Notes: generated by a model not told the origin, from the letters alone. A DNA stretch of 64,000 nt from Heterobilharzia americana (GCA_944470555.2 OX104130.1:496001-560000), one strand, 5' to 3'; positions 1 to 11,420 are shown, numbered from the stretch's first letter. A program made the numbers and translations.

Positions 1-1062
1 TACATCACCTTATTGAAAGCTCTCTACTCGAACACTTGTGGGCATGTTAGAGCCTATGGTGAGTTGTCCAGGGAGCTATACTCATCAAGTGGTGTCCGTC
101 AAGGATGCCCACTATCCCCATTCTTATTTAATTTTATCATAGATATTCTTATGGAGGTTTCCCTCTCGTCACCTAATTACAAAGACGTTGACCGGATCAC
201 AGGTGAATTTTCCTTAGATCTAGAATATGCAGATGACATAGTCCTGTTAGGTGAAGACGCTGACAAGATGCAGAGTCTTCTGAACACTTTGAGTGGGAAT
301 TTGAGAATGTTTGGGATGCGATTTTCACCACCCAAATGCAAATTTTTGCTCCAGGACTGGTCTTCAGCGGTACCGCGGTTAACAATAGAGAGTGAAGTGG
401 TTGAGTGTGTTGACCACTTCACTTACCTGGGAAGTAGGATCAACCCTGGTGGGTTAGTTGCCGATGAGATTTCTGCACGGATACAAAAGGCTCGATTGGC
501 TTTTGCCAATTTGCGCCACCTATGGCGCCGCCGTGATATTCGTTTGTCTATTAAGGGTCGCGTGTACTGCACAGCAGTCCGCTCTGTTCTACTGTATGGC
601 TGTGAAACATGGCCATTGAAAGTGGAAGACATGAGAAGGTTACAGGTATTTGACCACCGTTGCCTTCGTAGTATAGGACGTATTCCGTGGTGTCACCATG
701 TGAGTAATGCAGAAGTTAGGTGTAGAGTTTTAGGGAGAAGAGGTAAGTCAGTCGACGAGGTTGTGAACCTTCATCGACTGAGATGGTTGGGACACGTACT
801 ACGTATGCCTAGTCACCGATTGCCTCGTCACACAATGTTGGCTGAGGTGGGTTCAGGCTGGAAAAAGGCCCGAGGTGGCCAGACTAAAACATGGCACCAA
901 TGTATGAAGTCTCTGACTGTTGGTTTAAGCCATGTAGGACGATGCAGACTAGGTGGTTGGGGTCCACGGGACAAGAGGAACCAGTGGTTGGAGACCCTAG
1001 GTGATATGGCTCAGAACCGAAGTCAGTGGCGCAGATGTATACACACATTATCCTCATCTTAA
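1..1062 (+). CDS. Partial LINE reverse transcriptase (C-terminal part)
   Basis: The frame is open from base 1 to a TAA at 1060-1062, so the true start is upstream of the window. It encodes the palm and thumb of a non-LTR reverse transcriptase. A GVRQGCPLSP motif lies near 85-115, and the catalytic YADD is at 226-237, followed by IVLL. After that comes the C-terminal region typical of this group: a KCK..LLQDW stretch, TYLGS, LLYGCETWPL, FDHRCLRSIGRIPW and RWLGHVLRM. The last 40 residues (GGWGPRDKRNQW.ETLGDMAQNR) recur in every decayed relative in the window and serve as a family marker. The catalytic aspartates are intact. Endonuclease and N-terminal RT are outside the window. Confidence 0.88.
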   Translation, partial: YITLLKALYSNTCGHVRAYGELSRELYSSSGVRQGCPLSPFLFNFIIDILMEVSLSSPNYKDVDRITGEFSLDLEYADDIVLLGEDADKMQSLLNTLSGNLRMFGMRFSPPKCKFLLQDWSSAVPRLTIESEVVECVDHFTYLGSRINPGGLVADEISARIQKARLAFANLRHLWRRRDIRLSIKGRVYCTAVRSVLLYGCETWPLKVEDMRRLQVFDHRCLRSIGRIPWCHHVSNAEVRCRVLGRRGKSVDEVVNLHRLRWLGHVLRMPSHRLPRHTMLAEVGSGWKKARGGQTKTWHQCMKSLTVGLSHVGRCRLGGWGPRDKRNQWLETLGDMAQNRSQWRRCIHTLSSS

Positions 1063-1244
1063 CAACGCTATACCGAATCTCACTATTTTGTCACTCCTCT
1101 TTCCTTTCTTCTCGTACTTTATATTTCTTTTGACTGCATTCACTTATCTTCATCCTTCACCTCACTACCTTTTTACTTGATGTGCTGATATGAGGTGTGG
1201 CAACTCGGACCGTTACGCAGTAATGCCTGGTCCTATGTTGATAA

Positions 1245-1262
1245 TGATGATGATGATGATGC
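1245..1262 (+). repeat. (GAT)n tail of LINE-B
   Basis: Six GAT units at the end of the LINE-B 3' UTR. A simple-repeat tail instead of poly(A) is usual for RTE-like LINEs. Confidence 0.85.
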
Positions 1263-1775
1263 CTCACTCAGTCTACCCACCTGTGCATTGAAGTCACCTG
1301 CGACAACCATGTGGGTCTGAACATTTGGCTTTCGAGAGGAGGCTAGACAGTTTTCGGTAGAACTCGTCCTTCACTTCATCTGCACTGCAGTCAGTGGGTG
1401 CGTAAGTACAGATTACTGAGAGAAAATGGCAAGTCTCACTATTGCTTTTAGTTCTCATCGTGCCGTTCAGCCGGACATCGCAGAGGCGACTATCTACTGG
1501 GATCCAGTCTGTTAGTGAGTTTCCTGGCCTAGTGCGTAATGCTATGCCTACACCTGCAAGACTGCGAGAGCTAGCGATGGAATCTCTAAAAACTGGAAGG
1601 GTAGATTTTGCGGATTCATCAGACTGTTCAGGAGAGGTTAGGTGAATAACCGCACTTGGGTCCTGTATGCGTGTCTCACAAACACAGCACACATCCATGG
1701 TCCGATTTACTATAGTCTTTGACAATGAAGCCTGTTGACCAATTTGATGTAGCGTGGTGACATTGAAGGCGCGAT
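1263..1775 (-). pseudogene. LINE-B endonuclease fragment, frameshifted
   Basis: Read on the minus strand, this encodes the N-terminal half of an APE-type endonuclease: FNVTTL, then MDVCCVCETRIQD (the catalytic-Glu region), then VICTYAPTD (the Tyr region). The frame breaks by one extra C just before VVAGDFNAQVG (the D.N region). About 478 bp are almost identical to 30907-31386, and both copies carry the same extra base. This copy runs further 5' (to about 1775) than the other. It stops at the (GAT)n tail of the plus-strand LINE-B, so it is a fragment that was interrupted or joined there. Confidence 0.85.
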
Positions 1776-2146
1776 AAGTAATTTTGAACTTATGTTAAGG
1801 AGACCAGGGATGCTGTTCTGTGGATTCAGATCGTTGTCGAAGGCTGCAGAGCTAGGAGAAATTGAAGATGTTGTAGTATCATTAGTTGAAAGACGTGAAG
1901 AAAGATTAGAAGGTAATGATGTGGCAGGTTGCTAACTTCCTTTTGTATGCGGGTTAAGATTACGTGGACACTCAGTTCGAATTCAGTGTCATTTATGAAC
2001 ATTACAATGATATGACAATATTTGTCTTCACTATTAGATGTCTAATATTAATTAGCTGACATTGTAGTTGGGGAATATTAGTTTACTATATGCAGATGAT
2101 AATTTACTCGTATGTGTTCTTAGAAATGCGTAGTCCAGATAAAGTT
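1776..2146. other. Unassigned AT-rich stretch
   Basis: No ORF of note, no tRNA-like head and no clear match to the other repeats in the window. Probably decayed repeat or intron of the upstream AKR copy. Confidence 0.4.
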
Positions 2147-2440
2147 TAGAGGCGACCAGACATCAATCGATGGAGTCTTTAATTGTTGGTCTGAGTGGCG
2201 TAACGAAATTCAGACTTCTTGTTTGGGCTCCACTTAACAACCGAATCTAGTGTTTGAGGACATTAGATGATAAGGCCTAGAATCAATGTCAGTGGTGTAG
2301 ATAGATCCATACGTCATCGTCTTAATCGTCTTACCGGATTTCATCATCGTTTTGTTGCTTATCATCTCTTTTTAGAACTGTTTATTTCTTGATTTAAGGG
2401 TAGAACTTAAGCATTCTAACAGAGTATAATTGCATCATGG
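2147..2440 (+). mobile_element. Decayed LINE 3' coding tail
   Basis: The stretch around 2185-2320 aligns with the end of the LINE-B ORF (the GGWGPRDKRNQW...LGDMAQNRSQW region followed by a CATCGTCTTAAT-type UTR start), but with many substitutions and stop codons. This is an old 3' fragment of the LINE-B/LINE-C group. Confidence 0.65.
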
Positions 2441-2564
2441 TTCTCTTTTTATTTTGCATCACAATGAAAAAGAGCTTCCATCGTTTGAATTCTCGCTTTT
2501 CTTCTTCACTGTCTTTCATCTTGGCTCCTCGTGGCTTTGTGTTAGTGTGTTACAACGAGAACCG

Positions 2565-2800
2565 TTACACAGACAGACAGATCGACGTACAAAATCAACA
2601 TAGAACCTGGTACACAAGTGCATTGCTTTAAGTTGCCACATTTCACAGTAAATTCACTTCACAAGTGAATAGAAAAGAAGTGATATCAAAGTAGACAAGG
2701 TTGTGTTAGCGAATATGAAACTTGAAGATAAAGGTTAGTGCAAAATTTTATCTTTAAAAAACGTCAAGGAATGTGAATACATCTGCACTAGTGACATTCT
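2565..2800 (-). repeat. LINE-C 3' UTR fragment
   Basis: The reverse complement carries the LINE-C 3' UTR signature: GTGAAATGTGGCAACTT, then TGCACTTGTG, then a GTTGATTTTGT and CTGTCTGTCTG stretch. About 230 bp align with the minus-strand fragment at 9690-9920. No coding part is attached here. Confidence 0.65.
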
Positions 2801-2958
2801 CATTCATGTCACTATGGGTCCTCAATCACAGGAATGTCAATGTTTATGCTAACCGGCATCCAATACTTCAGCGACACAAACAATGTTGTTTCAACCCAGA
2901 TTTCAAAGTAATCATAATTTTAATACGTATCTTCGCATATTACTCTGCTTTATCCAAG

Positions 2959-3182
2959 GAAATGGAGAAGCTGGTGGACGAAGGTTTAACAAAATCTATT
3001 GGACTGTCAAATTTCAATAAGCGACAAATTGAAAGTATTCTGAAACATTGTCGTATTAAACCAGTGAATTTACAAATTGAAATTCATGCAAATTTCCCTA
3101 ACACTAAATTAGTTGAATATGCACAGTCGATTGGACTAACTGTGACTGCATATGCACCATTGGGTTCACCTGCTGGTATACC
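2959..3182 (+). CDS. AKR copy 1, exon equivalent to copy-2 exon 5
   Basis: Acceptor AG at 2957-2958, donor GT at 3183. The exon is 224 nt and ends in phase 2 with a split Pro codon. It encodes EMEKLVDEGL, SIGLSNFNKRQIE, IHANFPNTKLVEYAQ and AYAPLGSPA. About 66 of 75 residues match copy-2 exon 5, which has exactly the same length. Confidence 0.9.
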
Positions 3183-6100
3183 GTGTCATATTTTTCCTCC
3201 TACAAATTCACACGATAGTCACATTTGGTGCCGTTGAATCTTGTTTTTATCTGCCGATCTTTGTTATAAAGGTTGAAATTATTCATTCTTGTCTGCCCTG
3301 TTTATGCAATCTGTAATGTTTGTCCAACCGTAATTAGTCCCCTGAAATTAAGACTATGTCTTGTGGGTTAGCCACCGACTCGTCGTAGTTGGGTCAGTGA
3401 CTACTTTCTCTCGAGCCGGCCGATAACTGCTGTCTTGTCGTGGTGGGTCGGGATTGTATGCCACAGTTATCCAAGGAGCTACAATGGCTGGGATGCTTGT
3501 TTTCTCGAGTTTCCACCATACCAGAAAAGTCTATTGGATAGTGGTAAGACGAAAAGCAGTCACCATTATAGTGCTTTCAACGTCCGAACTCTATGCCAAA
3601 CGAGACAACAAGCATCGTTCGACAGAACTCTGGAATCTCGAGATATGGATGTATCCTGTGTTTCTGAGACAGTATACAAAACCGAGTGTGGTTATTAAGT
3701 TGACATAACCTGAGCAGTGGTATAAATCTTCAAAATTCACGTAATGAGTATCCATAGGCCCCGTGGTTAGCTCTTGTGAACTCGCTGGTGTAGTCATGAC
3801 ATTGAGCTGTAAGGCAGAAGGTGCGCTTCTCGAATAGATACCAGTCAATAGCCGTCTGTTTGCTGTCCGACTGAATGGGTCTGTAAGAACCAGGAAAGAT
3901 CTTGAGACCAACCAATGCCTATTTACAATCTCCACCCACGCACCAACCGACTACAATTCTGATGATGCAAAGAATGAATTTGACTAATATTGTGTCTTAG
4001 GATTCATAGTTGTCTGACGCCTAACTGGAGCTTGAGAATAGCAGGCAGGTTTAAGACCAGAACGAGAGTGCATCGGTCAGATTTTCTTCCTCCGCCAGGT
4101 CCTGAAACAAACATGCTGGCCAACAGCTGATACTTGCCATGTTTGTTGACCTGAAGATGGCATTTGACTCTTTTGACTGTGAGGTGTTGTGTCGGTGTCT
4201 TGCTGTGAAGGGAGTGTTGAGCAAGTATATAGCGCTTATCACAGCTCTGTACCGGAATGCACACAGCCGTGTAAAGGCCTGTGGAGAGTTGTCGATTCTG
4301 ACGACACTTAATGATGTCCACTGTCTCCATTCCTATTGAATTTTGTGATAGACGTACTAGCGGACACAACCTTAAGTACATCTGAATTCACACGGATTGA
4401 TCTACTCCCTGGAGGCCATCTGGTTGAATTAGAGTTTTCAGATTATATTGTCCTGCAAATTGAAGACGCTGACAAAATGCTGGGTCTTATGGACACGTTG
4501 AGCAGAAATCTGAGTATGATTGCATGCGTTTCACACCTGTCAAATGCAAAATGATGCTTTAGGACTGGTCTGTAACCACTCCCAGTTTAATGATAGTTAT
4601 TAAGGTGGTGAAATGTATCAACCACTCCACTTGGGGTGTTGCATCAGTCTAGCGGCTGACGAAATCTCAACTCGGATACAAAAGCCCGTTTGGCATTTGC
4701 CTGCGTATTTTGTGGCACAAATTGACGAGATATCCGACTATCAATCAAAGGACGAGAATATCGCTCTGCAGTTCTTCTTTCTGTCCGCTTTCACGGCTAT
4801 GAGACATATCTGTTTAAAGTAGAAGATACGAAGCGATTACAGGTTTCATCACAGGTTTCTTCGTAGTATTGCTCGTGTTTGGTGGAATCACCGTGTGAGT
4901 AGTGTGGAGATTTGGGGAAGGTTACTAGACAAGACAGCTGGGTCGATTGATAGGATTGTGAGCCATAGTCGACTGAGGTGACTTGGGCATGTACTGTGCA
5001 TGCTGACCCACAGCCGCCTTCATCGATGTGCTATGCTAGGTGGAGCTGGATTAGGTTGGAAGGGGGTTCTGGGTAGCCTACCAGGATGTGATATCAGTGT
5101 GTATAGTCTCAGATTGTCGGTCGGAGCCGTGTAGTGAGGAGTAGATAACTGCTGGGCTCCTCGAAATCGTAGAAAGCAGTGGTTAGAGACGGTCGGTGAA
5201 ATTTCGAATGGCATTCACAGTGGCGCTGTTTTTGATGTCTTCTAAAGCTTGAATATTTTTACTAAATTTGAATTTCAAATTCCTTCTTCTTTCAACCACT
5301 TTTGTCTTCTTTAATATGGGTCTTTTTCCTCTCCTTTTTTCTTTGCATGAAGTGTGGCAAGTTGAAGTTGTGCACTTCTGTGGGAGTTTTCCTTTGATTT
5401 TTATTGTCTGCCTTTCAGGTCAGGTGACTTGTTAGACTGAGGCAACTCACCATTTCTGTGAAATACGCTTATGAGCTGAACGTCGCAAAGCTCGTCATTA
5501 TAACCCTTTTAATAAAGCGTCTTGTAAGTATCATCTTCGCTATTGCTATTCACGTGATTGATCGAACGCACCTGTATAATTGCTGATAGGTTCTTATTGT
5601 GGATTTTGGGCCACATCTCTTGCTTGAGAAAGCTGTGACTACCTTAACTAAAAGTTTGAACATGATATGGATTTCCAAGTCAGAAAACAGACTTGGATTT
5701 ACGTAATATGTGTATTAATCTCAGTGTGTTTGAAGTTGGAAGTTTGATCCGAGCTTGTTCAGGAAAATCATCTCGTAAAGAAGAATGGTAATCTAAGACT
5801 GAATGTATTTATCAAAAAGCTGAGTTGTGGTCCTTTTCGGATAGGCACTGAGCTAGCTTTCAAACAATGAATGGTGAGTCCACATCTCGCTCCACCTAAT
5901 TAGGCCTGGGCAGCAGTTTAGTATAATACAACTTTGCGCAGTAATTGTTGCTCGTATCCGTGTATATAAACATTTGCCAGATAGGTAGGTGAGCTATGCT
6001 GCAATCTTAGATTGTTAAACGACAAATCTACATATGAGCTACGATACCTTTTTCTCTTGAAAGCTATCGTTTAATTGTGCTTATTTTGGTTTGTAGAGGG

Positions 6101-9100
6101 AGAAGTAATCTGCTTACGGAACCGTGGGTTGTGTCAATCGCTGAACATCACAAAAAGACTCCGGCTCAAGTTCTCCTGCGTTATTTAGTGCAAAGAAACC
6201 TTATAGTTGTGCCTAAATCTGTAACAGCCAAGCGAATAGAAGAAAACTTCCAGGTATGCTAATGTTGCATTGGCTTAGTTCTTCTCGTGATAAATTAATT
6301 GTGCCTACTCCATAATTTTTGCACACATCTACGCTAAATTTGCTCTTTTGAGTATATTAATTAAAAGACGTCAGTGTAGTGACTGAAATCAATCACTTTA
6401 TTGGTGTTCACGGGGAGTGTGTAAAAATTGAAGTCATTGTGATTAGTAGCATAATGACTTACTTGTCTTGGGGTTTCGAGGATTATTACGATTGCAGTGG
6501 ATTTGAGCAATCATGAAGAGAACTATTGACAACAAAAGTTATGGACAATTTTCCTGATAGTCTGTTGGCTTTTCAATAGTCATCATCGGTTGTTGAAGCC
6601 TATGTTGTTCATTGACGAAACGCTTGACTTTTAAGCAACGTTTGTCCTTGGTTCAAATCTCGGTCTCCCCTGTTTGACCTGGAGAACACTAGTTCGCTTA
6701 GCCTTTGCACAATAAGTGTGACTTGTCGCGTGGTATATATGAATTTTTTGAGTTGAGTTGCATTCAATGTATAAGTATACCTCTCTAGACTTTTCCAGGA
6801 TAGTGATGTTATTATGGCATATCCATCTGGTTATTGTTTGATTGCAGAGTAATTTACAAGTAGAATTATTCTGTAGCATTTTTTGTGTGAATACTTTCGG
6901 AAGGGGATTGTGCAACGAAAACGCTTATTTCTCAGGATGACGTGGGGTTGTTTGTCAGATTCACATTTAATATTTCAGTGTTCCATTAGAATAGCTGAAC
7001 TGCGTCAAGTTGACTGAGGATGTTTCTCTTTGTAGTTGAATATTGGACTCGGCGTCGTATTTTCCATCAACTTTGGTTATCATAATCCATAATTGTACAT
7101 GATCTAGAGAGTACTTAATGATGCGTTGAGTAGCTTTTCGCATTTCTTGGTTGTGTGTGAATTCTCGTACCTTTGGTGGAGACATGCTATGTGAAAGTGC
7201 AGTGTACTACATGAAATTGACTGAGGGATGAAAATAGGTTGGGGTTTGACTATGTGTTGTGATTGTTTCGTGTAGCGCTTCAGATTCATGTTATTTTTTC
7301 GTTTTCTGTAGATATTCGATTTCAAATTATCAAATGAAGAAATGCATCAATTAAATACAAAAGGCTTGAATAAGCGTCAGTTCGAATTACAGCAGTGAGT
7401 TTTTTTCATGTCATGTATTGTACACCCAGTTAAGTGATTTATTTGACATCATCATATCTACACGACTGACAACTGGGTTGGTGAAGTCATTGGTTTCTGA
7501 ATGCAGCAGTTTTAAGTGATACAGCATTTGTTTGAAACGAAACTCTTCTCAAGTTAAAATCGATAGGATAATTTTTAAAATGAATAATTGTGTTCGATGA
7601 CAGTCGACTTTTAACCTCAACTTCATTGACTTTCAAAAGGCCTCAGACAGAGTCGACCGAAAAGTAATTTGGCAGCTGCTTCAACACAACTGTTTTAGTG
7701 CCACAAATCTCTATCTACCTCATTCAACAGCTATATGCTATATGATGCTACATCTCAAGTGATTCACAATGGAAAGCTCAGTGACGCCTTTGAAGTGAAG
7801 ACAAACAGGAGTAAGACAAGGTTGCTGCCTACTATCACCGATGACCTACCTCATTGTGGTCGACTTGACTTGACTGGATCATTCCATATCAGATTTGCTT
7901 ATTTAATTTGTTGTTCATAATCATATGAGCAATAATTTACGCTCGAAACGTCATCAAGTAAATAATACTATATCACTGTGTGTTACAAATCAAATAAACA
8001 AATCCAATAAGGAATTAGATTTTACTACAGTGCCCAAGTTTTAAACCCATATTAATTGACTGGATCATGCAACAAACTGTGAGGAGTGAGATGGATACAC
8101 GCTGTCTAGATTGATGAAAAGACTGTAGAAGATTTGGATTCCGCCGATGATGGTTTATGTCTAATGTCTAGTCGCACAAACTCGAAGATTTACAGGCAAA
8201 AACCAACAAGTTGGCAGAAGAGGCAGACCAGCAAAGATGGGACTTCAAGTGGATGTAGAGAAGACAGAGGTGATGAAGATACCCAACCAACAACAACAAC
8301 AAACACCAATCACCATCTATGGGAGAAATCTAAAGGAAGCAGTCCCTTCCACCTACCTAGACAGGCAGCATCGTTTCAACTACAGGTGGCACAGGCACAG
8401 ATGAGGATGTCAAAGCCAGGATCGAAAAGACAGCAAGATAGACCTTCAATAATCTGAAGTAAAAGGTGTGGAGATCCACTGCACTCCACTCCACTCAGCA
8501 TAAAGCGTGAACAAGATCCGGATTTTGAACACTGATTCAGTCGAGTCAGTGCTTCTATGTGATGGTTGAGAGGCTTGACGCGTTACGAAAAGCATTTCCA
8601 ACAAACTGTAGACATACGTCAAAAGCTGCCGCCTACACTCACCCGATACTGAAGATGGAGATCAGATGTCCAGAATAATAAGAATAAGCAACAAGGGACT
8701 CTGGTTGGCTGGCAACGAATTAACCACGAACCTATCGCCCAACAAATATGCAGGAGAAGAAAGTGGAGATGGATTGGACTAGACATACACTGAGAAGACT
8801 GTTTGGGGACATCACATGACAGGCCAGGTCGTCAAGTGGAAGCCAAATGGGAAAGGAGTGGTTGGGCGTCTTAGCCGAGGGTGGCATGGAGGAGATCGTG
8901 TGAGGAAGAAATGAAAGCTTGTGGGGAGTCGCGGAGCCAGGTCAAAAGACTGTAAAGAAGGGAGTGACATGGCGACGTGCTACTGAAGCCCTATGTTCCA
9001 CTAGGAACCCAAGGGACGGATAGTAATAATAATAATAATAATAGTGGGATAGAGTAAACCCCTATACATAAGGTGTACACAAACCAGCAGAAAACTGCTG

Positions 9101-10569
9101 AGTCACTTACGTAAAAATTCACCATACAGCCTCCCTCTTTCTAATCTATCTAGTCTAACTAATCTATTTATCAGGTTACAGGCGATATGTGTCTAAGAAG
9201 CGATTAGTCACATGTAGCCATTGCTATCTGCATCCTGGTTATCACTGTCATCGAAGGGCTCGGTAGTTCGTAATAGAATCCATTTAACTTAGAAAGTATT
9301 TAAATTAAATGTCTCAACGCTGGGGATACAGGTCTGAGTAATACCAAATCGGTTAGACATCTAGTAGAAGGTATCAGACCACATTACCGCACTTCCTGAC
9401 TTAATAATTCATGATAGATGAAATGCTCGAACGTTATAAAATCACGAAACGCAACTTGATGCGTGAGGTTATTAACCGAATGGAATTGGGAAACTTCTGA
9501 GTGTTATCTTTGTCAATATGTATCAGACGATTCTTAGAAATTTACTTCCGTACAGAGATGGTTTACAAACTTCTCCGTCGATTTCTTCTAATTCTCACCT
9601 TTAAAATGCAAGCGCGGATGACTGAACGTCAGCGTGATGGTCGATACACTTGTTTAATATATACACACACTGAACAAAAACCGATGACGATGATAGACAA
9701 AGAAATAAAAAATCGATGTAGAACCTCTCACACAAGTGCATCACTTCCAGTTGCGACACTTCACAGTAGCGTACAATGAACAACTGGATAAAAAAAGACT
9801 GATATCAAAGTGGAGCGAGGTGTATGAGCGAATTATTAATTTGAAGATAATGTCTAGTGCAAATATTCAATCTTTCGAAGATGCCAAAGAGTGAATACAT
9901 CTACGCTATTGTGACCATATCACCAAGAGTCCCCATCCGTTGATTCTTATCGTCTCGAGGACTCCAGTCAGCCAGACAATCTACATCTTCCTGCAAGGCT
10001 CACACTAACAGTCAGGAACTTCATCGACTGGTCTCACGTCTTGATCTGGCCACACAGAGCCCTCTTCCAACCTAATCCAGTTTCTCCTAGCATTGCACTT
10101 TGAGGTAAGCGGTGTGTAGCTCGGCCTGTGCAGCACATGTTCATGTCATCTCAGTCGACTATGCTTCACAGTCTCATCAGTCGACCTAGTTGTCTTGTCT
10201 CGTAGTCATCTCCCTGACCTCAACATTGCTTAGACGGTGATTCCACCAAATGCGAGTTATGCTACGAAGAAAGCTCCTATTTTTAGCCGCATACGAGGAT
10301 GATGGCAATCAGTTCACTCAAGGTCTTCGGGACATCACATGTATAATATGGTATTCATCTGACACAAATGTTCACATTTACTAGGGCTTCTTTTATCAGA
10401 CAAGTTTCTAGGATGGAAAGTGTTATTCTTCGAACTGACTGGTCTAAAATGGGTAGTTTCAGTGAAGTATGCATTTTTGTTATGTTATGTATCCCATTGT
10501 ATTTTCTGAATTGTTTTCTTTTGTAGAATGAGTGAACATCCTGAATATCCATTTAAAGAGGAATATTGA
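2959..10569 (+). CDS. Aldo-keto reductase, copy 1 (last four exons)
   Basis: This is the 3' part of an NADPH-dependent aldo-keto reductase, a cytosolic TIM-barrel enzyme family that reduces aldehydes and ketones. Four exons with GT-AG borders are visible: 2959-3182, 6097-6253, 7312-7394 and 10527-10569 (TGA). They encode SIGLSNFNKRQIE (barrel strand near the nicotinamide), YAPLGSP, the cofactor-binding VVPKSVT signature, and a C-terminal EYPFKEEY. Phases are consistent throughout and there are no stops or frameshifts. The exons for the catalytic Asp/Tyr/Lys/His part are not found between 1 and 2958, so they lie upstream of the window or are missing. The second exon is intact where copy 2 has a one-base deletion. 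Introns are filled with LINE fragments. Substrate unknown. Confidence 0.88.
3400..5420 (+). mobile_element. LINE-C, near full-length but heavily decayed
   Basis: One old LINE on the plus strand inside AKR copy-1 intron. A 5' UTR-like part (about 3420-3560) leads into an endonuclease start (FNVRTLCQTRQQ, then MDVSCVSET, near 3580-3690), damaged endonuclease to about 3990, then RT remnants: FVDLKMAFDSFD at 4140-4180 (first catalytic motif), SDYIVLQIEDADKM near 4437-4480 (decayed YADD), and C-terminal pieces to about 5240. The 3' UTR with the GAAGTGTGGCAAGTTG marker is at 5345-5420. Stops and frameshifts throughout; cannot be active. Confidence 0.8.
5421..6096 (+). other. AKR copy-1 intron remainder, with a SINE4-like piece
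   Basis: Mostly unrecognised intron. Around 5860-5990 the sequence has CTCGCTCCACCTA followed by a GGGCAGCAGTTTAGTA-type stretch, which resembles the SINE4 copies at 11240 and 16780. Support is weak. Confidence 0.4.
6097..6253 (+). CDS. AKR copy 1, cofactor-signature exon
   Basis: Acceptor TTTGTAG at 6090-6096, donor GTATGC at 6254. The exon is 157 nt. It encodes [28 protein letters not shown] and [17 protein letters not shown]. The Lys-Ser of VVPKSVT contacts the 2'-phosphate of NADPH in characterised AKRs. The reading frame is intact, which shows that the 156-nt counterpart in copy 2 has lost one base. Confidence 0.92.
6254..7311. other. AKR copy-1 intron, nothing recognised
   Basis: No ORF with family features, no tRNA-like head and no simple repeat. 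Short ORFs on both strands look like chance. Confidence 0.45.
7312..7394 (+). CDS. AKR copy 1, penultimate exon
   Basis: Acceptor at 7310-7311, donor GTGAGT at 7395. The exon is 83 nt. It encodes IFDFKLSNEEMHQLNTKG followed by LNKRQFELQ. It corresponds in length and phase to copy-2 exon 7 (51699-51781). Confidence 0.9.
7905..8052 (+). mobile_element. Penelope-like 3' tail nested in LINE-A
   Basis: About 145 bp interrupt the LINE-A sequence. They match the terminal part of Penelope copies elsewhere (near 22330-22490, and reversed at 39565-39720): a CGAAACGT..T..AGTAAATAATACT stretch, CACTGTGT, and the end AGTGCCCAAGTTTTA. The reversed copy occupies the same place in the other duplication arm. 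Confidence 0.7.
9024..9043 (+). repeat. (TAA)n LINE-A tail
   Basis: About seven TAA units at the LINE-A 3' end. Confidence 0.85.
9137..9689. other. AKR copy-1 intron remainder
   Basis: No recognised coding sequence or repeat head in this stretch. Confidence 0.4.
9690..10300 (-). mobile_element. LINE-C 3' fragment, reversed
   Basis: The reverse complement shows the decayed RT C-terminus (FLRSITRIWWNHR-like start near 10290, GLDWKRALCGQIKT-like part near 10070, a GRCRLSG-type part near 9970) followed by the LINE-C 3' UTR (9690-9790). No intact frame. It lies in the last intron of AKR copy 1, opposite to the gene. Confidence 0.7.
10527..10569 (+). CDS. AKR copy 1, last exon
   Basis: Acceptor TTTTGTAG ends at 10526. 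The 43-nt coding part completes the split codon, then encodes MSEHPEYPFKEEY and ends with TGA at 10567-10569. Copy-2 exon 8 has the same 43 nt and the same C-terminal YPFKEEY. Confidence 0.9.
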
Positions 10570-10672
10570 GAATCTGATGCATGCGAAAGGGAGATAGACT
10601 TCAAATTAATTCATCTCATCTTCAAAAAGCTTTCTATTCTTTCTTACATGAGTGTATTTAACATGTTTTAAA

Positions 10673-10678
10673 AATAAA
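10673..10678 (+). terminator. Poly(A) signal of AKR copy 1
   Basis: AATAAA, 104 bp after the stop codon and the first such hexamer downstream, in an AT-rich 3' UTR. Confidence 0.6.
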
Positions 10679-10699
10679 AATCGTATTTGATTAAATTCG

Positions 10700-11239
10700 T
10701 GTTCTAGCTATTCAGTTGCTTGCCTCTTTTACGTCTAGTGTACAGTTGAAATTGAAAAGTTGTTGTTGTTGGTGGGGTTTTCTCTCAAAGTCCACGTCAT
10801 GCAGTTGTTGGTGAGGCGTCTTCGATAGTCCGTTGTTCAACAAGTGGATATAATTGATACACGGTGATGATTGACGGAAAAATTAAGTCTCGGATCATGA
10901 CAAGGTCTGGGTCAGCGGCCTTCAGGTTACTGACCAAGTGTTTTACCAACTAGTCTCCAAGACATGGTCAGCTGCTGCATTCTGTAACTCAGCTGGCGGA
11001 TAACTTGAAGGTTGCTTGTGTGAATGTTGCGGTTACCCTTGTTTTCATTTCATCTCCAATCATCATTCCGTATGACCCCTGTTATGTGATGTATTATAGT
11101 TTGATAGTCTGCACTTTATCGAACAATCAGTTAATCAATCACTGATTGACACACAAATTTGATTTTCTCGCTTCAGGATCATTGATTGATATCACAATGC
11201 TAATTATTTTATTGTCCACGCTTTTTATCCGAGTTGCTA
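10700..11239. other. Intergenic, nothing recognised
   Basis: No ORF of note and no clear repeat match. Confidence 0.4.
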
Positions 11240-11420
11240 AGGTGGTATTTAGTGAAGCTATGGCTCACTGGTTCAGGGATAATGATCTATCAAACATTGG
11301 TCCACGGGTTCGACCCTCGCTCCACCTATCGTGGTTCGAGCAGTCAGGTAGTACCATCACTAGCCTTCACACAGTGTGTGTGGCCTATTGCCTACTGTTT
11401 GGATATGGGCGACGTGATTG
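11240..11420 (+). repeat. SINE4 copy (tRNA-like head)
   Basis: The stretch ATGGCTCACTGGTTCAGG resembles an A box, and GGGTTCGACCC is a B box. They are followed by CTCGCTCCACCTA and a GCAGTCAGGTAGTA-type body. The minus-strand copy at 16780-16960 aligns over about 150 bp. Confidence 0.6.

Larger units (their letters stand above)
1..1262 (+). mobile_element. LINE-B, 3' portion (APE-type non-LTR retrotransposon)
   Basis: This is the 3' part of a non-LTR retrotransposon that enters from the left edge. It consists of an open RT reading frame (1-1062), a 3' UTR of about 180 bp and a (GAT)n tail at 1245-1262. The same RT and UTR recur on the minus strand at 28690-29950, which confirms the 3' boundary. 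The tail abuts directly a minus-strand endonuclease fragment of the same family. The frame shows no stop, so this is a fairly young copy. The family resembles the trematode RTE/CR1-like LINEs whose C-terminus carries a WLGH-type motif; I do not assign a published name. Confidence 0.9.
7612..9043 (+). pseudogene. LINE-A fragment (RT C-terminal half)
   Basis: It corresponds to the last half of the intact LINE-A ORF at 47237-50248: DFQKASDRVDRKVIWQLLQ (the AFDSVDRE motif, damaged), CQVIHNGKLSDAFEVKT, the FADD region damaged to SADDGLCLMS, then the thumb and C-terminal parts with multiple frameshifts, ending at a CCCAAGGGAC-type 3' end and a (TAA)n tail. The endonuclease and RT N-terminus are absent. 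Confidence 0.85.
7612..9136. repeat. Left arm of a 1.5 kb inverted duplication
   Basis: This segment is nearly identical, in reverse complement, to 18445-20008. The match covers decayed LINE-A coding sequence, a Penelope tail nested in it, the TAA tail and about 92 bp of non-LINE flank (9045-9136). Sharing nested and flanking sequence means the DNA itself was duplicated, rather than two independent LINE insertions. The arms are 9.3 kb apart and the main length difference is the TAA microsatellite (about 7 units here, 22 in the other arm). Confidence 0.9.
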